From: Costus lasius
Lineage: Eukaryota; Streptophyta; Magnoliopsida; Zingiberales; Costaceae
Reading direction: 5' to 3'
DNA: 64,000 nucleotides
NCBI GenBank assembly: GCA_027563935.2
Contig: CM050450.1
Location: 8,167,957 to 8,231,956, forward strand
Shown here: positions 1-11,145 of the stretch, piece after piece
Layout of the letters: each line of letters opens with the position of its first letter
How positions within the stretch are numbered: the stretch's first letter is position 1
Program-made: the position numbers and the translations under genes
The notes under the pieces: model-generated
Database searches by the model: none
Told to the model about the DNA's origin: nothing
What the model saw: the letters and a program-made list of their open reading frames with translations, nothing else

Positions 1-199
1 GGGCTTAAAAGTCTCAGTCCAAGTAATCAAGTATCATAATGATAGATAGTAAAAATAATCTACGGTCAACTGTGAATTAGACAATGAATCTATTTCTTGC
101 ATTGCTTATGTCATCATCCATTGACTTTAATGTTCACCGTCCAACGATAATAGAATCAAAAGATGGGCATGTGCAATAATTGGTGTGCATTCAGAACAT

Positions 200-730
200 T
201 GTAGGGTTTTTTTTGTTAATTAGATGAAATTGCAAAACCTCGTATCCGTTAGTAATATCAAGTAAGCGAATAATTTTTTTTACCAAAAATATTATTATTA
301 ACATATATTTTTATCATTTTTATATTTATATTTAATAAATATATTATTATTATATTTACTTGATATCTATGTAATATACATAATTACTATAATATCCCTA
401 GTTAAACATTATTGAGATAGAGTAGAAGAAAACTAATGACTCATAATGCTTGCATTATAAAGTAGACAATAGAAATTCTATTCAATCGTATATGGATACA
501 ATAGAGGCTTATATTAATAATAATTTGAATTATAGTCGTAAATTAATTATCGTTCAGTGCCAAAAGTATCATATCATTGCTCCCGCCACTCGCATATTTT
601 CCATATTTTTGTTGACAAAAAATCACCTGTCATGTCTCGATAATAATTTGAAGTGCCAAAAGTATCTTATAATTGTTCTACCCGCTAGCATATTTTCCAC
701 ACTTTTGTTGATAAAAAATCACTCCACTTA
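200..730 (+). repeat. Dispersed copy of the tail of the tandem-duplicated unit
   Basis: The stretch matches by eye, with many substitutions, the segments at about 19,140-19,735 and 29,455-30,045. Shared blocks include the text around CCGTTAGTAAT, the AT-rich run with ATATTATTATTATATTTA, the text around AATGCTTG, and the end with TTTTCCACACTTTTGTTGAT. It is an older, more diverged copy of the end of the duplication unit and lies upstream of the asparagine synthetase gene. Confidence 0.75.
556..725 (+). repeat. Local tandem duplication, period about 96 bp
   Basis: AGTGCCAAAAGTATC occurs at 556 and again at 652. Each is followed by a diverged block ending in a TTTTCCA...TTTTTGTTGA sequence. The copies at 19 kb and 29 kb hold only one such block, so the doubling is private to this copy. 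Confidence 0.75.
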
Positions 731-1311
731 TGTCACATGTTATTGTATAAACTACAATAAAAATATAATTTGACGTGAAAAGAATATAATATTAAATTAA
801 TTAATGTAGATCACACATATATTAAAAATAATTATATATAACTATTTTAAATTTTAGTCTTATTAAAGTAAGCAATTAAGAAATTAATTATTTAGATTAA
901 ATTACCTCAATTGTATGAAATATTATTATGTGTAGAAATTTAGAATTTATTTTTATTTTTATGATAAGTTAAAAATAAAAATAATACTAAATATATCATG
1001 GTCCTCCGGTAGTGTGTTTCCTTAATTAATTAATAAAGAGTTTTTTTTTTATTTTCCTATATATAAGTAAGCCCTATCAATAATACTAATGAAAGTTTTT
1101 TCTGACTCTATCAAACACAAAGTGTGTGAAAAGACTCATCAATATCATTTTTTTTTCAATGCTAACATATGAATATCTTGTTATGATTTAGTCATAACTT
1201 TGGTCGTTCGTACAAACAAATCTATATTTAAGTAGTATTTTAAACATGAATTATCAAATCAAGTTAATAGTCAATTAAAATATTTAATTGACTCTCCATC
1301 TGATTATAGTA

Positions 1312-1466
1312 TATAATATATAATCAAGATATGACACTTTGACATTTAAAACGTTAAAAATTAAAAATCTAAAAAAAATTATAAATTAAAATAATATATA
1401 ATCAAGATATGACACTTTGACATTTAAAATGTTAAAAATTAAAAATCTAAACAAAATTATTAATTT
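1312..1466 (+). repeat. Tandem duplication, period 78 bp
   Basis: The block beginning TAATCAAGATATGACACT starts at 1321 and again at 1399, with only a few differences, for example AACGTT versus AATGTT. It is AT-rich and non-coding. Confidence 0.85.
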
Positions 1467-1889
1467 AATTTAATTATTTTATGTTGAATATGCGGTAGTC
1501 ATTGACCTAGACATCACGTAATTTGACACAGTTTATCCTTTGGCCTTCAATTATTGTGTTGTTTTATTGTACCTTTTCGTGTAATTTTTTTTGTTAATTA
1601 TGAGTAAAATTGTATTTTTTTTATTTTTTATAATTAAAATTTAAAAGCAATTAATATTTTATTAGGTTTTGTTCTGTTTTAGAGAAGATTTAATTATAAT
1701 ATTTTTGAAAAAATATATATATTTTAATAAATTGTCTTCAACGCCTAAATTTTACTTTTTTTTACACAAATTACAACGCAGTGAAAAAAAAAAAAAGCTG
1801 AGCACGTCTCTTTTATTAAATTGCAACCGTCCGTATTTGTGAGTACTCCACTCTTCGCCGTCGACTCGCCCACCCACCGGGAGTAGACT

Positions 1890-2145
1890 GGTCAACATGA
1901 CACGTGGAGGGAGGTGGGCTCTCGTGCGGGGCCCAGCTGAGTCACAACAACGGGACGGATAAGTCTGTCTCGGTCAATCGTACACGCGGCTCCACCGGTG
2001 CAGCCGAGGTTCAGGTGGGACCCAGTGGCGTGCGCGTCGGCGTCAGACGACGCCGCGCGCCTTGGTCGAGAGCAGCTACCTGCGGCGGTTCTGTGCGGGC
2101 GCCGAGAATTGCCTATAAATAGAGGGCACCTCGCTTCCGTTTCCG
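1890..2145 (+). promoter_or_regulatory. Promoter of the asparagine synthetase gene
   Basis: Composition shifts sharply from AT-rich to GC-rich near 1,830. A TATA box (TATAAATA) lies at 2114-2121, about 200 bp before the ATG, which leaves room for a 5' leader of about 170 bp. A G-box/ABRE core (CACGTG) is at 1901-1906. TTGAC-type W-box cores in reverse orientation (GGTCAA) are near 1890 and 1972. G-box and W-box elements are commonly bound by bZIP and WRKY factors, so control by stress, ABA or carbon status is plausible. This is inference from motifs only. Confidence 0.6.
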
Positions 2146-2320
2146 ACACATCCGGATCCCAATAACGCTCATCTACCCACACTTGTCTCCCCTCTTCCGC
2201 ATCGTTTTCTCCCGTTTAGTAGCACTGTCCGCATTGATCTTCCCCAAGCCCTCGATCTTACTACCGTGTTCAGATCAATCCCTGCCTGTTTGGGCTTAGC
2301 TAGCGTAGTTACGATCAATC

Positions 2321-5300
2321 ATGTGTGGGATTCTTGCAGTCTTAGGTTGCTCTGATGACTCCCAGGCCAAGAGGGTTCGAGTTCTCGAGCTCTCTCGCAG
2401 GCAATAACGCCCATCTCGTTTGATTTCTTGATAGCTAAACATGTTTCATGAAAAAGTTTTGTTTCAGATCTGTTTTGTTAGTCTGTTGATTTCCATTTTT
2501 TGACCATGAAGTACATCAGAATAATGCATCGCTATTGCTTGGCTTAACTACATGCAGCATAGTTCGGAAGAAAGGCTAGCTTTTAGGGTTCATCGGGAAA
2601 AATCTTGGTTAATGTGTGGTAGTGGATCGTGGTTTTCCATTTCATCTCATCTGCTTTGTGCTTTCACAGTTGCACCTTTCGAGGAGAGATAATTAATTGA
2701 AAACTGAAAGGGAAACTCTTTTTTCCTTCAAACTCGGCAACAAATAATTAGTAACTAGAGTCAAATCAAGTATCAATGCATGAAAATAATGGCTTCAAAT
2801 CCTTTTCTTTCTGCAACTAGCTTGCTAGTAGTTAACTAGTAGGTTACTTTGAACCAATCCGTCTTGCTACACAAATTTAGGGTTTTTTCTTAAGGTCTGA
2901 TTCTGATTCAGGTTTGAAATAAATTTACCCTGAATCTCTTCCCTGTATATGTATGGCTTAAATATTTGGAGTGGGTGAATGAAAGAAGTGATGCTGTTTG
3001 GTGGGTGCAGGTTGAAGCACCGAGGCCCGGATTGGAGTGGGCTGCACCAGTTTGGAGACTGCTATTTGGCACACCAGAGACTAGCAATTGTGGATCCTGC
3101 GTCCGGAGACCAGCCGCTCTTCAACGAAGACAAAAACATCGTTGTCACGGTATCTGATTTTTAACTAGGGTCAAAGATAAAATATGAATTTGAAAAGAAT
3201 GGCAAAAACTATCCAAGATCTGTCAATTTCCTTAATCCGTGAAGTATTGTTCATACACGTACTTAATGCTAGGGCAAATAAAAGTTTTGGATGTATCGAC
3301 TATTGATGAACAAAAAGAACTTTTGTCAACTTTTTTATGAGATTGAATGATCCAGATTGCTGGAGGAGGAGAAAGAGTTGAGAGCTCGATCAGTATCGTA
3401 AACAGTTTAGGGCATAATGCTCCATCAGTTACCAATTCCATGAACAATTTATTGGTTATAAAATTAATTTTTTTCTAAAATTACTAATCAGAATTACCAA
3501 ATTTAATTTGAATTCCTTGTTTGAGGAAGCAAGGTGTACTCAAGATCTGATACGCTTGCAGCTTGAGCTGTAAATTCTGTGTGCTTTTGATTAGTAATTC
3601 AGTGCATAAATTAACCACGGGAGTATGTTACTAGGTGAATGGAGAAATCTACAACCATGAAGAACTGAGGAAACGCTTGCCGAATCATAAATTTAGGACG
3701 GGCAGCGACTGTGAGGTCATCGCTCATCTGGTAAAGAGCTGATGCTTCTATTATTTTCAACGTATCTGTTCTGAAACGATTGTGCTAAGAGTTCATATAT
3801 TTTGTTAACAGTACGAGGAATATGGCGAAGAGTTTGTGGATATGTTGGATGGGATCTTCTCATTTGTGCTGCTCAACACACATGACAACAGCTTCATTGC
3901 TGCCCGAGATGCGATCGGTATCACTCCTCTTTACATCGGCTGGGGACTTGATGGTATTTGCTCATTATCTTCGCTCAGAATGAATCAAGAATCGCTGTAA
4001 AGTTAATGGATTCTTTATTAGATTCTGATGCGTGTACTTTTGGATCATGTTCTTGGATGCCACAGGTTCTGTTTGGATATCATCGGAGCTGAAAGCTTTG
4101 AATGATGACTGTGAACATTATGAGGTGTTCCCTCCCGGCCACTTGTACACCAGCAAAGGGGGCTGCTACAAGAGTTGGTACAACCCTCCCTGGTTCTTGG
4201 AAGCGATCCCAACGCTGCCTTATGATCCTCTTGTTCTCAGAGAGGCATTTGAGAAGGTGAGACAGAACTAGTCTGTCATCAATTTCAGATATTGCATGTT
4301 TCTTTGTTTCTAGAGTAATCCAGCAAAATCCTTTTTCTGATTTGTGCAGGCTGTCATCAAGAGGCTCATGACTGACGTTCCGTTCGGGGTCCTGTTATCC
4401 GGTGGCCTTGATTCGTCATTGGTTGCGGCTGTGACATCTCGCCACTTGGCTGGCACAAAAGCTGCAGAGCAATGGGGAACCCAACTTCATTCTTTCTGTG
4501 TTGGGTTGGAGGTTAGTTTAGTGAGTTTTCTTCCATAAAAGGTTTGCTCGGAAGGCCAATTACCTTGCTCCGGCACCATTTTGAAAGCTTGATTTGCCGT
4601 TAACTCGAAAAAGTTGATAAATTTTATAAAGGAATCCGGTTTGTATATATTACTGATGTAACGCCATCTCCTATCCTCAAAGAAAGAAATTCATTTGGGA
4701 ATCCACATCTTTTTACTTTGCAGGGTTCACCAGACCTGAAGGCTGCAAGGGAAGTTGCTGACTATTTAGGAACAGTTCACCATGAATTCCACTTCACTGT
4801 CCAGGTATTGCTGAAGTTCCTTTTTCTCCCTCTCAAGGTACATACTGTACGATTAATCAGAACTGATGAATTTTCTTCATTTCCAGGATGGTATTGATGC
4901 AATTGAGGATGTGATCTACCACATCGAAACCTATGATGTCACCACAATCAGAGCTAGCACACCAATGTTCCTCATGTCTCGTAAGATCAAGTCATTGGGA
5001 GTGAAGATGGTGATCTCCGGTGAGGGCTCAGATGAGCTATTTGGAGGCTATCTGTACTTCCACAAGGCACCAAACAAGGAAGAATTTCACCAAGAGACTT
5101 GCCGTAAGGTGAGCAGATTAGGTCTACTTGTGTTCTCTGCAATTGGTTTGAATTACTAGAAACAATTAGTCTCATGCAATAATTACCTTTCAGATAAAAG
5201 CCTTGCATCAATATGACTGCTTGAGAGCTAATAAAGCAACGTCAGCCTGGGGACTCGAAGCTCGCGTGCCATTCTTGGACAAGGAATTCATTGATGTGTC

Positions 5301-6199
5301 AATGAGTATCGATCCTGAATGGAAAATGGTATGCTAAATTGCTAAGTACACATCAACCACAAAACTTACTCAGTCTGGCCATGAATTCTCTCATACTTGT
5401 GTTTGCAATCAGATCAAGCCTGATCTTGGACGGATTGAGAAGTGGGTACTAAGAAAGGCTTTTGATGATGAGAAGAATCCCTACCTGCCAAAGGTTTTCA
5501 TCTGCTTTATTTTACTCTTAACTTTCGAGACTTCGCGAGTGTTGAGTAAACAAAGGAGTTGGTCTCTGTTGTCTCTGCAGCATATTCTTTATAGGCAGAA
5601 GGAACAATTCAGCGACGGTGTTGGCTACAGCTGGATTGATGGCCTGAAGGCTCATGCAGCAGAGCATGTAAGTTGTGTGTAAAACTAACTTCATTTAAAC
5701 ATTCAAGCATTGTGCAGTTGTGCTAACTAGAGAATGATTATAATGTACACATTGGTTTCAGGTGTCTGACAAAATGATGCAGAATGCTGGGCGTATCTAT
5801 CCACACAACACGCCAACTACTAAAGAAGCTTACTACTACAGAATGATTTTTGAAAGGTTCTTTCAACAGGTAGATTGTTAGTTGTTTTTCTTATTTTGAT
5901 AGGTATTAGACTGGATCAGTGTTTAAGACCGTTTGAGTTCATTTGATGTGCAGAACTCTGCAAGGTTGACTGTGCCCGGGGGTCCAAGTGTGGCCTGCAG
6001 CACTGCGAAGGCGATCGAATGGGACGCACAATGGTCGAAGAACCTCGATCCCTCGGGCAGAGCTGCTCTTGGTGTTCATGTTTCTGCGTACGAGCAGACC
6101 GTGCCAACTCTCACAGCTGGGACTAGCGCTGCACAGCTCATCACCAAGAAGCAGAGAATGCTGGAATTGAATGCGCCAGAGCTCACCATCAGTTCCTAG
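2321..6199 (+). CDS. ASN: Asparagine synthetase (glutamine-hydrolysing), complete 13-exon gene
   Basis: This is a cytosolic class-II enzyme that makes asparagine and glutamate from aspartate, glutamine and ATP, a main step in nitrogen storage and transport. Exons are 2321-2400, 3011-3149, 3635-3730, 3812-3953, 4066-4256, 4350-4511, 4724-4804, 4887-5108, 5194-5328, 5413-5493, 5581-5667, 5762-5869 and 5954-6199. They total 1,770 nt and encode 589 aa, within the usual plant range. The start is fixed by MCGIL, because Cys2 is the N-terminal amidotransferase nucleophile. Glutamine-site motifs are RGPDW (31-35), HQRLAIVD (48-55), NGEIYNH (75-81) and GSDCE (96-100). The ATP-pyrophosphatase loop SGGLDSS is at 233-239 and [11 protein letters not shown] at 341-351. 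No stop or frameshift was found across all exons, so the gene looks functional. The first intron uses a GC donor. I cannot assign the paralogue number. Confidence 0.97.
2401..3010 (+). other. GC-AG intron 1 of asparagine synthetase
   Basis: The donor reads CGCAG|GCAATAAC and the acceptor GGTGCAG|GTTGAAG. Only this cut gives the conserved [13 protein letters not shown] junction, and no GT nearby keeps the frame. The other eleven introns of the gene are GT-AG. Confidence 0.85.
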
Positions 6200-6380
6200 G
6201 TCCTTCGTTTTTAGTATTAGTATTTAGCGCTCGAGTATTTAAGATCCTTAATGAACTATTAATATTGGAATGCCTACGTTACGTGTGATGTTAAGTGCTC
6301 CTGTATATGGTGCCGGTTTAAGATTTCTGTGTTATAAATGAAACCATCAGGGCTCTGTCAACCTTCATTCCTCTGACGTG
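6200..6380 (+). terminator. 3' UTR and probable polyadenylation region of asparagine synthetase
   Basis: After the TAG stop, the T-rich 3' flank holds a near-AATAAA sequence (TTATAAATGAAACC) around 6331-6344. No exact AATAAA is seen, which is normal for plant genes. The cleavage site cannot be placed from sequence alone. Confidence 0.45.
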
Positions 6381-6739
6381 CTACAGAATACTTATCGATG
6401 TAAATGTTATGAACATCATGTCAACGCGTGAAGTTTGACATGTATATGTTACGTATATCTATGCTTTTCTCTCCTGCGTGAAGTTTGACTTTACAATTCA
6501 GACTTGGTCAACGCTGATCTTTCTAATGTATTTATCGGGTTTAGTCGAAGATTAATATGCAAAAGACCTCGCCAAAGTTAATTTTGAAAAAGAAGCAATA
6601 ATTTTATCCTCTTTGACCAGTTCCTAAGCAACTATGCAACCATTATAGTTCCTAAGCAATAATTTTAGGATGTATTTATCGGGTCTAATCTATTTAAAAT
6701 TAACAACAATTCACTCAAATATTTAATAACTATAATACT
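6381..6739. other. Intergenic spacer
   Basis: No gene is seen. A phrase of about 20 bp (GATGTATTTATCGGGT and relatives) occurs near 6,526 and 6,669, and AGTTCCTAAGCAA near 6,619 and 6,648, which suggests small local duplications. Confidence 0.5.
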
Positions 6740-7443
6740 ACTATATAAACTCATGATTATATAGTTGAAAGGTTGATTGTAGATGACACCAACTACAAAA
6801 TGACTACTAGCTATAATTTCTCTAAGAGTGTCATTGTATGAACGTAACGATAACGATAAACTAGCGATTTACAAAATGATCATATGAAAGTGGCATTATA
6901 TGAACGTAACGATAGAGAATGATCATATGAAAGTGGCATTGCCCACTGCTAGCGATTTACAAAATCAGTGTGTAACAAAGAGAGATTTTATGAAAGTGGC
7001 ATTGTATGAACATAACGATAAACTAGTGAAAGTGGAAATGATCATATGATTTCCAGGATTCTAGTTAATGATCCTCTTCTGACCTACTTAGTCAGATAGA
7101 GAATGATAGTTTGATCGCCTCCTACACTTAGCTCATTGTTCCATTTATGATAATATTAGTTAAAAATGAAACAAAATATTCATATGTATTCTTTTCGCCC
7201 CATTCACATCAAATTATCTAATTGGCAAGTTTAATACAATCAAAACCCAAATATGGCTAAAACAAAATAGAATACTTCAATTGTTGGATGAAAACTTGAA
7301 GCATAAGCACACGAGTCATGTGTGTCTATAGGCACGCAACAAAATAGATATGTGAACTTTTTTTTCTTCTTTCATCTTTGGATGGATTCAAGATGATTGA
7401 TATCATGAAGTCAAACGTTGACGAAGACTTGGCCTCTAGACTC
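6740..7443 (+). repeat. Diverged copy of the middle of the duplication unit
   Basis: The stretch matches about 18,110-18,920 and 28,420-29,235. Shared landmarks are AAACTCATGATTAT, AGAGAATGATAGTTTGATC, AAATGAAACAAAATATTCATATG and AAGTCAAACGTTGACGAAGACTT. Within it (about 6,830-7,040) a phrase ATGAAAGTGGCATT...GAACGTAACGATA recurs several times in shuffled order. The copy is interrupted after 7443 and resumes at 8,827. Confidence 0.75.
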
Positions 7444-8150
7444 TAACACCCTGTTCCTGGTGTGGAAGGATGGAAAAAGAAAAAAAAAAGGCTAGAAGGA
7501 AAAAGAAATGTGAGGGAGAGAAATGAAAATCATGTGTATTACATGTGATCCCTCGTGCTAAAAGTGCATCTACGATGCCTATAGCGGGAAGGAGATCTGG
7601 CGGTGCACCGGAGCTGGAGCTTTGAGCGACGACGGCGAGGAGCACGGGTCCTCGGCGAGCCAGTGAACAGGTGGCGAGCTAGTATTGGGCAGGGCGAGTG
7701 GGAAGCTTCTTCGGCAAGTCAGCAGGCAGGCGGGGTGAACAAGCGGCTGCTTTGGTGAGCCGACGAGCAGGCGCTTTAGCGATTCGACGAGTCGATAGGT
7801 GGGGGTTGGCGACTTTCGAGTGGGGGGTGAGCAAGGGCGGGCGGGGTCCGGGCAAGGGCAGGTGATGTCCAGGCGGGGGCGGGTGGGGTCCGAGCAGAGG
7901 TGAGTGATGTTTGGGTGGGGGTAGGAGAGCGTGGGCGATGTGAGGGGGAGGGCTGGCAGCATAAATTTTTTCCTTTCATTTGTTGTCTGACGGATCGTGT
8001 TTGGAAGGAAAAACATTAGTTTTTTTTTCTTCTTTCTTCCAAGAAAATGAAGAAAAAATTATTTTTTCTTTCTATCCACCCTTCTTTCTCTCCTGGGTGT
8101 AAGGGCTCATTTCTCGGCACTGACCTGTCAAGAAATCTTAAAAGTAGATT
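7444..8150. mobile_element. GC-rich insertion, probable non-autonomous DNA transposon
   Basis: The sequence interrupts the dispersed repeat between ACTC (7443) and AGTTCT (8377). It opens with CACCCTGTTCCTGGTGTGGAAGGATGG and, near 8,060-8,100, has CCACCCTTCTTTCTCTCCTGGGTG, a loose inverted counterpart. The core (7,560-7,960) is GC-rich with runs such as GGGCGGGCGGGGTCC, which could form G-quadruplexes. Long minus-strand reading frames here are proline/serine-rich and low-complexity, and I do not call them genes. The superfamily is unproven. Confidence 0.4.
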
Positions 8151-8153
8151 GCA

Positions 8154-8325
8154 TAGAAATTATTTGGATTTCCTAGAAATTTAATTGGATTTGGTAGAAA
8201 TTACCTAGGCTTTGTAGAAAATTAACTGGATTTCATAGATGATCAGATTTGATAGAAATTAACTAGAGTTAGTAGAAATTGACCGGTTTCATAGAAATTT
8301 GGCTAGATTTCATATAAATTGATAC
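8154..8325 (+). repeat. Degenerate minisatellite, unit about 20-21 bp
   Basis: About eight or nine units follow the pattern TAGAAATT-AACTGGATTTCA, each starting TAGAAAT or a close variant. Spacer letters vary but the phase is kept across the block. Confidence 0.8.
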
Positions 8326-8383
8326 TTTAAGATTAGTGCATGTATACTTGAAAAGAAATATTTTACCCTTCCTAAGAGTTCTC

Positions 8384-8826
8384 GGGGACAGTGTCTAGAA
8401 AATACGAAAAAATTTCCTAAGTAACCCCCTTCTCAGCTAAACTTAAGCAATCCCCCTTAAACAAAAAATCCACAATCCTAAAAATCATGGAAAAATCACT
8501 GTTGTGTAGTACATGACGAGAGCTTTCCAATGGTACCAAGATCGTAGATTTTGGCTATGTCCATGATGAGATATCATGGATACAAAAATTATAGATTTTT
8601 GCACTATTCACAGTATAAAAAATCTACAATCTTATGTCTACGATATCTCATCGTGGAAACAGCCAAAATCCACGATCTTGGTACCATTGGAAAGCTCTCG
8701 TTGTGTACTACACAACAGTGATTTTTTCACGATTTTTAGAATTGTGAATTTTTTGTTTGAGGAGGGTTGCTTAAGTTCGACTGAGCAGCCCCCTGTTCAG
8801 AAAATTTTCTCAGAAAATACGCCCCA
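8384..8826. mobile_element. Foldback MITE with arms of about 200 bp, hAT-like TSD
   Basis: The element is one long imperfect hairpin. The left arm text CTTAAGCAATCCCC ... CACTGTTGTGTAGTACATGACGAGAGCTTTCCAATGG returns inverted in the right arm. Ends are GGGG...CCCC. The flanks are AGTTCTCG (8376-8383) and AGTTCTTG (8827-8834), an 8-bp target duplication with one mismatch. The unoccupied paralogous sites at 18.9 and 29.2 kb read AGTTCTCGATC. An 8-bp TSD points to the hAT superfamily. It has no coding capacity. Confidence 0.8.
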
Positions 8827-8960
8827 GTTCTTGATCTATCAATTTGCTTGCATCATTATAAATATTTACATATTTCTAGTTAACTTTATTGTTAAGTTTT
8901 AATAGTAAAATTATTGAACTAATGCTATATTAACACCATTCGTTCAAATAAAACCAAACC
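8827..8960 (+). repeat. Continuation of the interrupted duplication-unit copy
   Basis: From AGTTCTTGATCTATCAATTTG onwards this matches 18,920-19,045 and 29,233-29,350, including ATTATTGAACTAATGCTATATTAAC. Homology fades just past TTCGTTCAAA. Confidence 0.75.
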
Positions 8961-9290
8961 AGAAAGATTTCACAACTAAAGATTTAATCAAATAAGGTAA
9001 ATATTTTGAAAATAGAAAATTTTTAAATCATGAGTTGAATTAAATCAAACTCTAAAAGCGATAAATTTAAAATTTTACAATTGGATATTTTTCATAACAA
9101 TGTTTAAGGAGTTGTATCTCTTGATCACCCACAATGACTGTGGGCTTGAGAAAAAAGAAAGTCAAACTAAAGTCAAACTTTAGTTGATTATTTTTTGTGC
9201 CCTCAGCAGTATTTTTTTTAAAAAAAATCATTTTCTTGGACATCCCTTACATTTTGCAAAAAAACCCTTGCAAGGACCCACCTAACCTCC
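8961..9290. other. Upstream region of LOR gene 1
   Basis: AT-rich with no gene. Several GTCAAACT phrases (about 9,160-9,185) carry TTGAC-related cores in either orientation, possibly WRKY sites. LURP1, the founder of this family, is pathogen-inducible, so such sites would be in keeping with the family, but the link is speculative. Confidence 0.35.
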
Positions 9291-9296
9291 TTTTAT

Positions 9297-9303
9297 TATA
9301 AAA
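9297..9303 (+). promoter_or_regulatory. TATA box of LOR gene 1
   Basis: TATAAAA lies 80 bp before the ATG at 9383 and leaves a short 5' leader of about 50 bp. Two GTCAAC phrases sit between it and the start codon. Confidence 0.6.
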
Positions 9304-9382
9304 GGACAGCTTTCCCAGCAACCACCGATTATTAATTTCTTCATCTTCCAGTTGTATCAAGTCAACTTATCCTCGGTCAACC

Positions 9383-10218
9383 ATGGGCGCATTGAGTTCG
9401 CAGGTTTCTTGTAGCAGCGGCACCGACGTTAGCCCTCGATTCGGCGCCGCCCATTCTATCGATCTCGCCTTCTTTACAAAGCCCTCGTGGGTCGAGGGCG
9501 GCGATCTTGCCGTCACCGACGCCGACGGAAACGTCGTCTTCACAGTCGAAAGCCGCCGCGCCTGGAGCCACCGCAGCCGGCACGTGATCCTCGATAGATT
9601 CGGGAAGCCGGTGGTCGCCATGAAGCGGAAGGTTTCCCTTCTCCTCGAGCACCCTTCTTTTCTTCCCTCCTCCATTTTGTTTGCTTGCTTCAATCAGGCA
9701 CTTATTTATTGCGCCGTCAAATGCGCGCAGCTGCGCAGCCTCCACGACCGGTGGAAGGTCTACGTGGGCGACTGCTCGGACCGTAAAGATCTGTTGTTTA
9801 CGGCGCGGAGGAATTCTCTTCTCGACCTCACGACCGAGCTGAATGTGTTCTTGGCGGGCAACTCGAGAGAAGAGGTCTGCGACTACAAGATCAAGGGGAG
9901 CTACCTGAAGAAATCATGCACCATTTTCAAGGGAGATTCTTCCGAGGTGGTTGCACAGGTAGGACGACTTGCACTTTCCGGCCCCCATTAATTTGGAGAA
10001 ACCTTGGATTGTTGAAGCTGTTCCGTTAGATGTCAACGCAGATGAGCAAAGAGTACAAATTTGTGACAAAGACTTTATCGAAGCACGCTTTCGGGGTGGC
10101 TGTGAAGCCGGACATGGACTGCTCCGTGGTGGCTGCTCTGGTCGTAATTCTACGCGAGCTTCACAAAGGAGGGGAGGACGACGATGGTGCAGCGAGTGGA
10201 AGAAAGGCGGGTCATTGA
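9383..10218 (+). CDS. LURP-one-related (LOR) protein, intact, three exons
   Basis: This encodes a single tubby C-terminal-like / DUF567 domain protein. In the family LURP1 is needed for basal defence against an oomycete, but the biochemical role of most members is unknown. Exons are 9383-9631, 9731-9958 and 10042-10218, giving 217 aa, typical of the family. All introns are GT-AG, phase 0. Family signatures are FFTKPSWVEGGDLAVTDADG (about 30-49), VILDRFGKPVVAMKRK (68-83), SLHDRWKVYVGD (86-97), CDYKIKGSY and FKGDSSEVVAQ at the end of exon 2, and SKEYKFVTKTLSKHAFGVAV opening exon 3. No stop or frameshift is present. It is the only intact member of the local LOR group and is the likely parent of the fragment at 40.2 kb, which shares its 3' end and flank. 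Confidence 0.88.
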
Positions 10219-11145
10219 TGGCGGCTGACCTTACGTTGGTTCGTACTGGCAAGTTTGGGTTGGATGCGGCCCCATGGGCCTATGTCTAGAAGCCCATTAT
10301 CTTTATTGGTTGGGTAATGGGTACGTAGCATCCCGGATGAGTGATGTATATTTGTAAAACGTTTAAGCATGCAATTAATTAACCAATGGAAGACTTGCAA
10401 ATTTTAAATTCATGATTGACTCACATTTGTTTTTGGACAAATATTATAAATTATTGTTAGAATAATGCTAAGCGAAAGTATAATAATATCTACTATTAAA
10501 TATTAAAATTTAAATTACACAAAATTTTAATGCTCTCGTATAATTATAAATAGTTAAATATACAATTTTGATATAAACAAACATAATGTATAAATGTAAT
10601 AAAATATCTACTAAAAATAAATAATTATTTATTAAAAATATTAAATTATTAAAATAGTTAAGTTATCATCTCACACACGTATAAAATTAAAGTCTTGATA
10701 CAATTTTAAAATAGTTAAATTCATATTTTATATTTATATATATAATAGTCATTAACTTTTTGAATTATAAATATAATAATATATAATATTTATAAATTTT
10801 AAGTTTTAATTTGATAAAGTTTATATTATAAAGATTGTATAAAGAATTGTTTTATAAAAATTTTGTTTTACGAAATTACACATGAAAGAAGTAATACAAG
10901 TGAAGAGTGGTAACCATATTACTAGAATAAAAGAGAAGAAAGTGGGACTCGAACCCAATCCCCTCGCTCTATCATTAATTCATTATTATGATGGCAACAG
11001 AGGACAGCCCCCATTATTATAATGTCTAAGAGAGGCCCGCGCCTCACCTACTGTTTTTTCATTCAGAATAAAACGACACTGCATTCCTTCCTGTTCCTGC
11101 TATGTGCACATCAATAGCTTCCATTACCTAGAAGGATCGAGGTGC
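10219..11145. other. AT-rich spacer between LOR copies
   Basis: No gene or clear element is seen. The 10,400-10,880 stretch is almost wholly A/T. A GC-richer patch at 10,930-11,060 precedes the LOR pseudogene. Confidence 0.6.

Larger units (their letters stand above)
1..1780. other. AT-rich intergenic DNA upstream of asparagine synthetase
   Basis: No convincing gene is seen. The stretch is AT-rich with many homopolymer runs. It contains a dispersed-repeat copy and two small tandem duplications listed separately. A 107-codon reading frame at 450-773 lies inside the repeat and its composition is not gene-like. Confidence 0.7.

Noticed and set aside
450..773. 107-codon plus-strand frame near the left edge
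   Set aside because: It lies inside a diverged dispersed repeat with an internal 96-bp tandem duplication, has no family motif, and the related copies at 19 and 29 kb do not keep the frame.
2966..3164. Alternative 61-63 codon frames over exon 2 of asparagine synthetase
   Set aside because: They are exon 2 read with flanking intron sequence or in the wrong frame.
7579..8016. 145-codon minus-strand Pro/Ser/Leu-rich frame
   Set aside because: It is low-complexity sequence from a G-rich repeat inside an insertion, with no recognisable domain.
10940..10975. tRNA T-arm-like phrase (inverse of GGTTCGAGTCCCAC)
   Set aside because: Only one arm is present. No acceptor, D or anticodon arm could be found on either strand.
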